NCBI GenBank assembly: GCA_963788965.1
Contig: CAWBIK010000006.1
Span: 682,001 to 746,000, forward strand
From: QHXQ01 sp963788965
Lineage (GTDB): Bacteria; Acidobacteriota; Blastocatellia; Pyrinomonadales; Pyrinomonadaceae
DNA: 64,000 bases
Reading direction: 5' to 3'
Part shown: piece by piece, positions 28,292 to 36,587 of the stretch
Layout of the letters: every line of letters starts with the position of its first letter
Numbering within the stretch: position 1 is the stretch's first letter
Position numbers and translations under genes: made by a program
The notes under the pieces: model-generated
What the model saw: only the letters and a program-made list of their open reading frames with translations
Told to the model about the DNA's origin: nothing
Databases searched by the model: none

Positions 28292-29425
28292 ATGATTAAC
28301 ATGATCTCCTCAGCTACGGCGCTGCCACCCCACAAGTTCAGCACAACCGAACTCATCGCCTCGCAGATGTATAAGTTCTCGCCTGAACTGATCAACACGA
28401 TCAGCAGCCTCGGCGTGGAGCAAAGATACTCAACCCTCGAAAACTATCCCGAATATCTGGCCACCGGCCGGATGCACGCGACGACCTCCGCAACCGACAT
28501 GGGCATCGACGCCGCGCGCACTTGCGTCGAGCAATGGGGCGGCGACCCGCGCCGTGTCGGCCTGCTCATCGCTGCCACCAACACGCCCGCGCAACTGCTC
28601 CCCTGTCTCGCCTCGGAAGTGATGGCCAGCATGCACGATCTGTTGTCGCGCTCGATCAGCACCGTCAGCATGCAAGCGCAAGGCTGCTCCGTGCTGCTCA
28701 AGACGGTTGAAGTAGCGCGCTGGTACTTATGCTCCAACCCCGACAAACTCGCGCTCGTCGTCGTGTCCGAAGCGAACACGTCGCACCTCAGCCCGCTGCT
28801 GCGCGAAGACTATTACGGTTATCGTGAACTGGCCCGCCACCGTCGCCAACAAGGTCACGACGAGGCGACGCTCGAACAGCAACGGCTCGATACGACCTTT
28901 GCCATCCAAGCCATGCTCTTTGGCGACGGCGCGGTCGCGCTGCTCTTAGGACGCGAAGACGGCCCGGCCGCCTTCGGCCCGATCTCACATCTAACCAACG
29001 ACGAACCCGAAGACGTGAGCCTGCTCACGATGGGCTGGGACGACGTGCAACTGGCCACGCGCAACCGGCCGCAGTACTTCATGCGCCCGAACGTGCCGCA
29101 TCGCGGCGCACACTACGCCGTCACGACCGTGCGCAACGTGCTGCAACACCCGGACTCGCCCGTGTCTAGTCTGGAAGATGTCGCCGACTGTCTGATCCAC
29201 ACCGGCAGCAAGAAGATTCTCGACGGCGTCTGCACCCAACTATCGCTCGCGCCCCAATCGGCCAAGGTGCGCACCTCCTACGACGTGCTCAACCGCTACG
29301 GCAACCTATCGAGCGCCTCCACCGGCTTCATGCTCTCAGAGAAGAACCAACAACCCGGCCCCGCCATGGTCGTCGGCTTCGGCGTCGGCTTCGCCGCCAG
29401 CGCCGGCATCGTCAACTTCAACTAA
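28292..29425 (+). CDS. 3-oxoacyl-ACP synthase III-like thiolase-fold enzyme
   Basis: The protein is 377 residues from ATG 28292 (AAGGAAG upstream). It is a KAS III/type III polyketide-synthase-like condensing enzyme with a Cys-His-Asn triad visible as Cys132 (MQAQGCSVLL), His303 (CLIHTGSKK) and Asn338 (RYGNLSSAS). The N-terminus starts ISSATALPPHKFSTTEL, and the ending VGFGVGFAASAGIVNFN is typical of the fold. The central insert (YYGYRELARHRRQQGHDEAT) is longer than in FabH. It stands alone without an ACP or ketoreductase, so a specialised lipid or polyketide product is more likely than primary fatty-acid initiation. Confidence 0.82.
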   Translation: MINMISSATALPPHKFSTTELIASQMYKFSPELINTISSLGVEQRYSTLENYPEYLATGRMHATTSATDMGIDAARTCVEQWGGDPRRVGLLIAATNTPAQLLPCLASEVMASMHDLLSRSISTVSMQAQGCSVLLKTVEVARWYLCSNPDKLALVVVSEANTSHLSPLLREDYYGYRELARHRRQQGHDEATLEQQRLDTTFAIQAMLFGDGAVALLLGREDGPAAFGPISHLTNDEPEDVSLLTMGWDDVQLATRNRPQYFMRPNVPHRGAHYAVTTVRNVLQHPDSPVSSLEDVADCLIHTGSKKILDGVCTQLSLAPQSAKVRTSYDVLNRYGNLSSASTGFMLSEKNQQPGPAMVVGFGVGFAASAGIVNFN

Positions 29426-29448
29426 GCGCGCCCAACCCAACCGCTAAA

Positions 29449-29497
29449 AACACGCCGCCGCGCAGAAGACTCTCAATCTTCTGCGCGGCGGCGTGTT
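29449..29497. terminator. Strong bidirectional terminator hairpin
   Basis: A 21-bp perfect stem (29449-29469 with 29477-29497) closing a 7-nt loop lies between the KAS III-like gene and the minus-strand tRNA. It is preceded by AAAAA on the plus strand, so it ends in a U-run for minus-strand (tRNA) transcripts. Confidence 0.85.
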
Positions 29498-29510
29498 AAG
29501 TCTTAACTTA

Positions 29511-29825
<315 letters not shown>

Positions 29826-29910
29826 ACTGTGGGCAAAAGATAGCATGCAGCCGGGTGCAAGACCAACTTCTTCACAGACAGGCGCGGGAGGTGTTAAACT
29901 GCTGGCATAC

Positions 29911-30459
29911 ATGGCTATGATAGAGCAAGCTTCAGCGCCACCGCGCGCACGGACGATGACGGAAGAACAGGAAATCTTTCATCGGCACATACAGAAGGCG
30001 GGCCTCAAGCGCACGGCGCAGCGCGACCTGATCCTCGATGTGTTCCTGCGCACCGAAGAACATCTATCGAGCGAAGACTTGTACCGGCTCGTGCAGCGTG
30101 AAGACCCGGACATCGGCCAAACTACAGTCTATCGCACGCTCAAACTGTTGACCGACGCGGGCCTCGCGCGCGAAGTCCGCTTCGGCGACGGGCGCACGCG
30201 CTACGAGCACAACTATAAACACCCGCATCACGATCACTTGATTTGCACGCAATGCGGCAAGACCGTCGAGTTCTTTTCGGCCGACATGGAGGCGCTGCAA
30301 GATCAGATCGCTGCTAAGCACAAGTTTGAGTTGACGCATCACACGCTGCGTATGTTTGGTTACTGTCCTGAGTGCCGGCGCACGCGCGAGCAGCCGCACG
30401 CCGAAGAGTCGGCCGCAGAGCCGCGCATCCGGTTCGTCTCCGCGCCCAGCACGAGCTAA
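29911..30459 (+). CDS. Fur-family metalloregulator
   Basis: The protein is about 182 residues from ATG 29911; in-frame ATGs at 29917 and 29956 are alternatives. The winged helix covers KRTAQRDLILDVFLRTEEHL and TTVYRTLKLLTDAGL. The metal-binding half includes YEHNYKHPHHDHLICTQCGK and a C-terminal CPEC, a structural zinc site of two CxxC pairs. The His-rich HPHHDH is the Fur/Zur/PerR metal site. Target metal cannot be told by eye. It is followed by a 44-residue membrane peptide and a ferredoxin, which would suit iron control. Confidence 0.93.
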   Translation: MAMIEQASAPPRARTMTEEQEIFHRHIQKAGLKRTAQRDLILDVFLRTEEHLSSEDLYRLVQREDPDIGQTTVYRTLKLLTDAGLAREVRFGDGRTRYEHNYKHPHHDHLICTQCGKTVEFFSADMEALQDQIAAKHKFELTHHTLRMFGYCPECRRTREQPHAEESAAEPRIRFVSAPSTS

Positions 30460-30483
30460 CCCGGTCGCGGCTAAAAAGAAGTT

Positions 30484-30618
30484 ATGAAGCGTCATCTGCT
30501 CGGTCTAGTGATTGCCATCATCGCGTTTATCATCGGCGCTTACCTCGTCATCTATCGTGATCGATGTAAAGCGCCGTGGGCCAAGTGTCCGCCGCCCGCC
30601 GCCCGGTCCACACCTTGA
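30484..30618 (+). CDS. 44-residue single-span membrane peptide
   Basis: ATG 30484 to TGA 30618. It opens MKRHLLGLVIAIIAFIIGAY, a short basic start and one membrane helix, followed by YRDRCKAPWAKCPPP with two Cys. It begins 24 nt after the Fur-family stop with a weak AAGAAG site. Composition and the clean helix argue for a real gene, but I have no homologue in mind. Confidence 0.5.
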   Translation: MKRHLLGLVIAIIAFIIGAYLVIYRDRCKAPWAKCPPPAARSTP

Positions 30619-30724
30619 GCGGCCGGGCCTGCTACTTTTCTTTTGCCTGCCGTTGGTGTAAGTTCGCGCATGTACTCCCCATGAACAAACTGCATCATGT
30701 AACTAACGAGCGAGAGGATTTGCG

Positions 30725-31297
30725 ATGAGTGTTTACGTCGAGATCGCGCCGGAAGGGCGACAGGGCATCGTGGCGGAAGGAACGTACCTGTGGGATGCGG
30801 CGAAGCGGTTGGGCTTGCGCGTGCCCGCTGAATGTGAAGGACGCGGCGAGTGTGATACGTGCGCCGTCATCATCCGCGAGGGCGCGACGCTGTTGTCCGG
30901 GTTGACGGACGCCGAGCGCGAGCGCCTCAGCCCCGAACGTTTGGCGGCCGGCGAGCGGCTCGCGTGTCAGACCAAGATCGAACGCGGCGGCACGCTCGTG
31001 ATCGAGCCTGTACCCGCGACCGAACGCGCCGAGACGACGGAAGAAGTGAAGAAGGATTTCAGCACCGAGTTTCGCAGTCTGCCCTTACCGCAGAAGCTGC
31101 AAACGCTCGTCGAACTGGAAGCCATCGCCGCCGTCCAGACCTTCAAGGCCATGGCCGATCTGCCCGAAACGCTCATCCAGAAGGGCCTCAGCATCATGGC
31201 CGACTTCGGGCGCGCACGCGAACGCCGCCAGCGCGCCGCACACCGCCCCACCGAACACATCAACGAAAACAGTGATGAAAAAGTAACTGCTGAATAA
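30725..31297 (+). CDS. 2Fe-2S ferredoxin-type protein with helical C-terminal extension
   Basis: The protein has 190 residues. Residues 1-90 are a plant-type/adrenodoxin-like ferredoxin domain with cluster ligands Cys37, Cys43, Cys46 and Cys81 (AECEGRGECDTC ... LACQTKI). The C-terminal 95 residues are helical and charged (EVKKDFSTEFRSLPLPQKLQ, FKAMADLPETLIQKG) and are not part of the ferredoxin fold. Electron transfer is the expected role; the extension may bind a partner. GAGAGGA precedes the start. Its stop codon lies inside hairpin element 31288-31381. Confidence 0.9.
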   Translation: MSVYVEIAPEGRQGIVAEGTYLWDAAKRLGLRVPAECEGRGECDTCAVIIREGATLLSGLTDAERERLSPERLAAGERLACQTKIERGGTLVIEPVPATERAETTEEVKKDFSTEFRSLPLPQKLQTLVELEAIAAVQTFKAMADLPETLIQKGLSIMADFGRARERRQRAAHRPTEHINENSDEKVTAE

Positions 31298-31381
31298 TCA
31301 ATGATGCAGGTCGAATGATGAATAAAGCATAGCTTGTCTGTCATGCATCATTGGACCTGCATCGTTCAGCACTGCTTTCAT
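31288..31381. repeat. Stop-hairpin-start element 1 (AATGATG family)
   Basis: The arms TGCTGAAT..AATGATGCAGGTC and GACCTGCATCGTTCAGCA pair imperfectly around a loop of about 30 nt, with AATGATG-type units in both arms. It overlaps the ferredoxin stop and ends 20 nt before the M28 peptidase start, which has no Shine-Dalgarno. Confidence 0.75.
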
Positions 31382-31401
31382 CCATCAGCCCTGACAATGT
31401 T

Positions 31402-32445
31402 ATGACTCGACGTAAGGCTAACGACGCGCAAGTCTGCACGGCTCGGTCGCGCACGTCGCAAATGTCGCTCGCGCTGTTCATGTTGCTGCCGCTTGGGTTC
31501 ATCGCCTGTCCCGGTGGTGCGACCAACGAAGGCGCGCAGCCGTCAGTCACACCGGCGGCCACGCCTGCTGTGAGTGCGAGCGCAACGCCGACCAACAGCC
31601 GGCCGGCGTTTGATGGGGCGCGCGCCTTCGCGCACGTCAGTCACATGGTCGAGATGGGGCCGCGCCCGGCCGGTTCGCGCGAGTTGGCGCGCACGCGGCA
31701 ATACATCGTCGGCGAGTTGCAATCGTATGGCTTGAAGGTGACGACCGACGAGTTTACGGCCAAGACGCCGATAGGTGAGCGCGCGTTGGCGAATGTGACG
31801 GCGGAGTTGCCGGGGCAAACATCAGACGTGATCATCGTCAGCAGCCACTACGACACGAAGCTATACAAAGAGTTTCGGTTCGTCGGCGCGAACGACGCCG
31901 GCTCGTCCACGGGGACGCTGTTGGAACTGGCGCGCGCCTTAAGTCACGAGAAGCCGCGCCTGACCTACTGGTTCGTCTTCTTCGACGGCGAGGAAGCGTT
32001 CTGCAAAGAGTGGGACGAGTGCAGCAAGCCTAACGCGCCCGATAACACCTACGGCAGTCGCCACTATGTCGCGCGGCTCAAAGAGCAGCAGCAACTCACA
32101 CGCGTGCGCGCCATGATCCTGCTCGACATGATGGGCTATAAAAATCTGCAACTGCGCCGCGACGATCTAGGCACGCGCTGGCTCGCCGATCTCATCTGGC
32201 AAACTGCGCACGACATCGGCCACGGCAACGTCTTCATAGACGGCATCGAAGGCGTGGGCGGCGACGACCACGAGCCTTTCCTGCGCGCGGGCGTAGAGGC
32301 CGTGGACATCATCCAACTCAACGATTACCCGTACTGGCATAAGCCCGAAGACACGCTCGACAAAATCTCGCCCCGCAGCCTGCAAGTCGTCGGCGAAACT
32401 TTGATCGCCAGTCTGCCGCGCATCGAGCAACGGTTACAGAAATGA
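31402..32445 (+). CDS. M28-family zinc peptidase / glutaminyl-peptide cyclotransferase-like lipoprotein
   Basis: The protein is about 347 residues from ATG 31402. A hydrophobic signal segment ends GFIACPG, a plausible lipobox Cys, followed by a Thr/Pro/Ala-rich linker. The catalytic domain shows the M28 zinc ligands and acidic catalytic residues: SSHYDTK, GANDAGSS, FDGEEAF, MILLDMMGY and YWHKPEDT. Lack of a PA-domain insert and the WFVFFDGEEAF string resemble bacterial glutaminyl cyclases as much as aminopeptidases; I cannot choose. It is expected in the periplasm or on the cell surface. It is flanked by two hairpin elements. Confidence 0.88.
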   Translation: MTRRKANDAQVCTARSRTSQMSLALFMLLPLGFIACPGGATNEGAQPSVTPAATPAVSASATPTNSRPAFDGARAFAHVSHMVEMGPRPAGSRELARTRQYIVGELQSYGLKVTTDEFTAKTPIGERALANVTAELPGQTSDVIIVSSHYDTKLYKEFRFVGANDAGSSTGTLLELARALSHEKPRLTYWFVFFDGEEAFCKEWDECSKPNAPDNTYGSRHYVARLKEQQQLTRVRAMILLDMMGYKNLQLRRDDLGTRWLADLIWQTAHDIGHGNVFIDGIEGVGGDDHEPFLRAGVEAVDIIQLNDYPYWHKPEDTLDKISPRSLQVVGETLIASLPRIEQRLQK

Positions 32446-32495
32446 TGAAGGATGAGTGACAAGCTGATCAGCGGTTAACTCATCCTGCATCATTT
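32440..32495. repeat. Stop-hairpin-start element 2 (AATGATG family)
   Basis: Arms AAATGATGAAGGATGAGT (32440-32457) and ACTCATCCTGCATCATTT (32478-32495) match at 17 of 18 positions with a 20-nt loop. It overlaps the peptidase stop and ends 22 nt before the dehydrogenase start. Confidence 0.85.
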
Positions 32496-32517
32496 GCTTT
32501 CGTTAATCATCATCTTT

Positions 32518-33615
32518 ATGACAGAGACGTTGGATAAAAAGATTAAGCGCATCGCCGTTGTGCCGGGCGACGGCATCGGGCCGGAGGTGACGGCGGAAGC
32601 GGTGCGCGTGCTTGAGTTGCTGCGTGCGACACACGGTGTCGAGCTTGAGTTGCAGCAGTTCGATTGGGGCGCGGACAAGTTCTTGCGCGACGGCGTGACG
32701 TTGCCCGACGGCGCGCTTGAGATGTTGACCAATGAGTTCGATGCGATCTTCGCGGGCGCGTTCGGCGATCCGCGTGTGCCGTCGAATCAGCACGCAGAGG
32801 ACATACTGCTCGGCATGCGGCGCGGGCTTGATCTCTATATCAACCTGCGTCCCGTCCGTCTGTTAGACGCGCGCCTGACGCCGCTCGGCGGTCGTACTGT
32901 AGATGAGATCGATTTCGTCGTCTTCCGCGAGAACACGGAAGGCGCGTACTGCGGCGCGGGCGGCATTCTCAAGCGCGGTACGCCCGACGAGATCGCCACG
33001 CAGGAGGAACTGAACACGCGGCGCGGCGTGGAACGAATCGTCACGGCCGCGTTCGAGTACGCGCGCCATCAAGGGCGCAAGAAAGTGACGATGGCCGACA
33101 AGTCGAACGTGCAACGGTTCGGCGGCGACCTGTGGCAGCGCGTCTTCAAAGCAGTGCGCGCGCGTTATCCTGAAATCGACGCGAACCATCAGTACGTCGA
33201 TGCGATGGCGATGTACATGGTGCTCGATCCCGCGCAGTACGAAGTGATCGTGACGAACAATCTGTTCGGCGACATCCTGACCGATCTGGGCGCGGCGCTA
33301 CAGGGCGGCTTGGGCCTCGCGGCTTCGGGCAACATATATCCCGGCCGCGTCTCGCTGTTCGAGCCGGTGCATGGCAGCGCGCCGCCGCTCGCGGGCCGCG
33401 GCGTCGCTAATCCGGTCGGTGCTATTCTGACCGCAGCGATGATGTTAGAATATTTAGGCTACGACGCAGCGCAACGCGCGGTTGAACAAGCCGTGCGCTT
33501 GAGCGTCAACGCGGGTGAGACGACGCGCGACCTCGGCGGCCAGCTTTCGACCAGCAACGCGGGCGCAGCCATCCGGCAACGCATTGAGCAAGCGGCGGCC
33601 GCTAATTCAAGTTGA
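32518..33615 (+). CDS. Isocitrate/isopropylmalate-family decarboxylating dehydrogenase
   Basis: The protein is 365 residues from ATG 32518. Family signatures are AVVPGDGIGPEVTAEAVRVL, LRPVRLL, FRENTEGAYCGAGG, KSNVQRFGGDLWQRVF, NNLFGDILTDLGAALQGGLG and FEPVHGSAPPLAGRG. The catalytic Lys, Asp and Tyr-equivalent positions are present. The overall type is closest to 3-isopropylmalate or tartrate/D-malate dehydrogenases (NAD-linked 2-oxidative decarboxylation). No leuA, leuC or leuD lies nearby, so leuB is not certain and I give no symbol. The start has no Shine-Dalgarno and follows a hairpin element. Confidence 0.88.
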   Translation: MTETLDKKIKRIAVVPGDGIGPEVTAEAVRVLELLRATHGVELELQQFDWGADKFLRDGVTLPDGALEMLTNEFDAIFAGAFGDPRVPSNQHAEDILLGMRRGLDLYINLRPVRLLDARLTPLGGRTVDEIDFVVFRENTEGAYCGAGGILKRGTPDEIATQEELNTRRGVERIVTAAFEYARHQGRKKVTMADKSNVQRFGGDLWQRVFKAVRARYPEIDANHQYVDAMAMYMVLDPAQYEVIVTNNLFGDILTDLGAALQGGLGLAASGNIYPGRVSLFEPVHGSAPPLAGRGVANPVGAILTAAMMLEYLGYDAAQRAVEQAVRLSVNAGETTRDLGGQLSTSNAGAAIRQRIEQAAAANSS

Positions 33616-33635
33616 GCCAGTTCGCGGCCGGTCTT

Positions 33636-33713
33636 TGAAACCACGACAGCGCACGACGACTAGACGCAGCAGTTTTACCTGTTGCACGCGTCAGTTCGTG
33701 CGAGTTCGTGGTT
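33636..33713. repeat. Weak hairpin element between 33615 and 33750
   Basis: Arms containing CCACGA and CGCACGA (33636-33661) are matched in inverted order at 33690-33713. Pairing is less complete than in the other elements, but the position, between a stop and the next start, is the same. Confidence 0.5.
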
Positions 33714-33749
33714 CGACATTTTTCCGGTCAGTCGGGATGTAAGAGAGTC

Positions 33750-34505
33750 ATGGGGAGTAAGAGCAAAGAGGCGGGGCACAAGGTGTTGGCGCTCATCGTG
33801 ATTCTGGCGCTGCTCATGTTGATGGGCATTCCGCCGGCAGTCATCTTCTTCTTCGCCGTTGTCGTCTATTTCGTCTGGCGCGCGGTTGATCGCTCCGAGC
33901 AACACGAGACGCGCCGCATCTTCGACTTCTATTTGAACGCCAGCGAAATCTTGCGCGAGGACGAGCGCCGCTGGTTCGGCTTCGAGATACGCGAAGTCAT
34001 CGAACAGGGCGAAACCATCTTGCAGACGATGAAGGACGCGCCGCCGCTCGTCTATTACACGCTCGGCGCGCTTTATCATCACGCCGGACAACACGCCGAA
34101 GCAGCCGAACACCTCGCCTACGTCGTCGAAGCTGACGCCTCGGACGAGCGCCACACGCTTGCGCCCTCGCCTGAGTTGCGTCGCTACGTCACGGTGCTGC
34201 GCCGGCTCGAACACGAACCGGGCGACGGCCCCTTAACGCACACAGCCATTCGCAGCCTCGAACACGCGCGCCACGCACACGCCGCGCAACTGCTTGCCGA
34301 CAGCCGCGCCCAACTCAACGTCCAACAGCGCACACTGCCACGCGCCGAGCAGCCGACCACTGCCGCCCGGCCGCTGCACGACGCCTCTGCACGGCCGCCT
34401 CTGACCGCCGCGCAGCAACCGTCCGCCGCCACGCCGCCCACAATGCCCCCGCCCATCGCCGAGGTCCTGCGCGATCTGTACGAGGAAGAGAAGAAGACGG
34501 CGTGA
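33750..34505 (+). CDS. Membrane protein with TPR-like middle and disordered tail
   Basis: The protein is 251 residues from ATG 33750. Residues 12-45 form a membrane hairpin or long helix (LALIVILALLMLMGIPPAV, FFFAVVVYFVW). Residues 55-130 are helical with a TPR-like pair (YYTLGALYHHAGQHAEAAEHL). The C-terminal 80 residues are Ala/Pro/Gln-rich and probably disordered, ending in a short helix IAEVLRDLYEEEKK. It precedes the membrane Ser/Thr kinase and is separated from it by a hairpin element. Function unknown. Confidence 0.7.
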   Translation: MGSKSKEAGHKVLALIVILALLMLMGIPPAVIFFFAVVVYFVWRAVDRSEQHETRRIFDFYLNASEILREDERRWFGFEIREVIEQGETILQTMKDAPPLVYYTLGALYHHAGQHAEAAEHLAYVVEADASDERHTLAPSPELRRYVTVLRRLEHEPGDGPLTHTAIRSLEHARHAHAAQLLADSRAQLNVQQRTLPRAEQPTTAARPLHDASARPPLTAAQQPSAATPPTMPPPIAEVLRDLYEEEKKTA

Positions 34506-34509
34506 CGAA

Positions 34510-34663
34510 CAGTAGGCAGTAGGTGGTAGGCAGTTAAAAGAATTTCTATTGCTGCATCAATGAGATCGGTTTGACTCAGGCAACGTAGGCGATGTGTGAT
34601 ACGCAGGGCGACATAGATCAGATGTACTCTGGTTCTTAACTGCCTACTGCCGACCGCCTACTG
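34510..34663. repeat. Stop-hairpin-start element 3 (GGCAGTA family)
   Basis: Arms 34510-34537 and 34636-34663 are inverted copies of about 28 bp with few mismatches, made of AGTAGGC/GGCAGTA heptamers. The loop is unusually long at 98 nt. It starts 5 nt after one stop and ends 10 nt before the kinase start. Confidence 0.88.
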
Positions 34664-34673
34664 CTACCCGTCC

Positions 34674-36424
34674 ATGTCTGCTGAAACCATCATCGGCAGT
34701 TACCGCATCGAGGAGCGCATCGGGCGCGGCGGGATGGGCGTGGTCTATCGCGGGCGACATACGAAGTTGCCGCGCGAGGTTGCGATCAAATCGATCAGTC
34801 CGCGCATAGAGGAACACGACCTGCGCCGCTTGCGGCATCGCTTCGAGCGCGAGGCCTTCATCCAGTCGCAACTCGATCATCCGGGCATCGTCAAGATTTA
34901 CGATTACATCGTCGCCGAGCAGACTTACTACATCGTGATGGAGTATGTCGAAGGACGCTCGCTCGCCGAACTGCTCGCGCACGAAGCACGCCCGCTCGCC
35001 ATCGAACGCGCGCTCTATCTCTGCGAGCAAATCCTCGCGGCCGTCGTCTATGCACACACGTTCACCTATCGTGATGTGGACGGCGCGGAGCGGCGCGGCA
35101 TCGTGCATCGTGATCTCAAACCGCCCAACATCCTCGTCACCTCGCAGGATCAGATCAAGATCACAGACTTCGGCATCGTCAAACTGGTCGGCGCGGATAA
35201 TACGGACGCTTCGGGTGCGGATTACGGCACGCCGCAATACGTCTCGCCCGAACAGGCCGAAGGCGCGCAGGTCGATCAACGCGCAGACATCTATTCGCTC
35301 GGCGTCATTCTCTACGAGATGCTCACGGGCCGCCCGCCCTTCGGCAGCGACGAAGAACCGCTGCCCCGCACCGAAATCTTGCGCGCGCACATCGAACGCG
35401 CCCCGCGTCCGCCCACAGAGATCAATCCGCAAGTGCCGCCGGACGTTGAGGCCATCGCCTTGCGCGCACTCGAAAAAGACCCTGCGGCCCGCTTCCCAAC
35501 CGCTGCCGACTTCCTCCGCGCCCTGCGCCGCACACGCGACGGGCGCGAGCAAATCTCGTCGGATGCGATGCCCGTTTATGGCTCTTATCACTACGTCGGC
35601 ACGCACGAATTGACGGAAGTGCAAGCGGCCGACACTGCGCGCCAGAGTTATGTGACGCAGGCCATTAAGCGTGTGATCTGCGCGGTCTGCGGCGTCGATG
35701 CGGACGACGACGCGACGCAGTGCCGCGCGTGCGGCGCGGAGTTGGCCCACGTCCCGTCCGCAACCACACGCATCGTGCGCAGAGAGTCGGAGCGCGGCTG
35801 GCTGTTCGTCATCGCGGGTTTCATCGCGCTCACGCTCATCGGCCTCGCGCTCGGTTCATGGCGCGCGCGCCGCATGCAACAGGCCCAAGTCCGCGCGCAA
35901 GAGTCAAGTCGCAGCCCGTCGCTGCCGCCGCACAGTCGGTCAACACGCCGAGCCCGGCCAACATCGTCGAACTCAAACCGGCGCGTGTTGCGGTCGATTC
36001 AAGCTTCGACGGCTACAGCACGAAGCCTTTGACCGACGGCTTGGACAACGTGCGCCGCATCGCCGCCATGCGTTACAACGCGGGCAACTGGGCATCGGCC
36101 GAGACGCCCGTGCCCCACTGGATCGAACTCGAACTCGCACGCCCCGCGCGCCTCACTGCCGTCTATGTCTACTGGGGCTTTGACCGCGAACGCTTCATGC
36201 CCGCGCGCCGTGTCGAGTTGCAAGCGCAGGACGAGCGCGGCGCATGGCAGACGATTGCGAGCGTCGAGCCGGGCGACAATTACGACCGCACGGCGTTCGA
36301 GTTTGCGCCGCGCACGGGCACGCGTTTGCGTGTCCTACAACCCGCGCAGCAAGGGCCGACCAATCGCCCCTTCGTCATGTGGGTGCGCGAGGTCAAACTG
36401 TTCGGCAGCACGGAAGGCAAGTAA
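34674..36424 (+). CDS. Membrane Ser/Thr protein kinase with zinc ribbon and extracytoplasmic discoidin-like domain (frameshifted)
   Basis: About 583 residues after repair. The kinase domain (1-280) is Hanks-type: GRGGMGVVYRGRH, VAIKSIS, HRDLKPPNIL, ITDFGIVK and SPEQAEGAQVDQRADIYSLG. A four-Cys zinc ribbon follows (CAVCGVDADDDATQCRACG), then one membrane helix (LFVIAGFIALTLIGLALG). The frame then slips one base back near 35882 (GGCC) and continues as an extracytoplasmic domain. HWIELELARPARLTAVYVYW and FVMWVREVKLFG are the first and last strands of an F5/8-type-C (discoidin-like) ligand-binding fold. A sensor kinase reading a sugar or envelope ligand is inferred. The start has no Shine-Dalgarno. 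Confidence 0.88.
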
Positions 36425-36429
36425 CAGAC

Positions 36430-36557
36430 TTAACCACAAAGACACGAAGCCACAATCAAAATGATGAAGGCAGACGGATGAGTGATGAATAACGAACAGC
36501 TTGTCTGTCATTCATCATTCATCGTTCATCATTGTGTCTTCGTGTCTTTGTGGTTAA
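36430..36557. repeat. Stop-hairpin-start element 4 (nested composite)
   Basis: The outer arms 36430-36456 and 36531-36557 match at 26 of 27 positions (TTAACCACAAAGACACGAAG at the left). Inside them lies a second inverted pair made of AATGATG units. So two unit families are nested in one hairpin. It starts 6 nt after the kinase stop and ends 30 nt before cinA. Confidence 0.92.
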
Positions 36558-36587
36558 TCTGCCCCCACATAAAGAAGGACGCTAAAG

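Noticed and set aside
29826..29910. Upstream start for the Fur-family gene at 29845
   Set aside because: The extension directly abuts the tRNA 5' end and has no family similarity; starts at 29911-29956 fit the usual Fur length.
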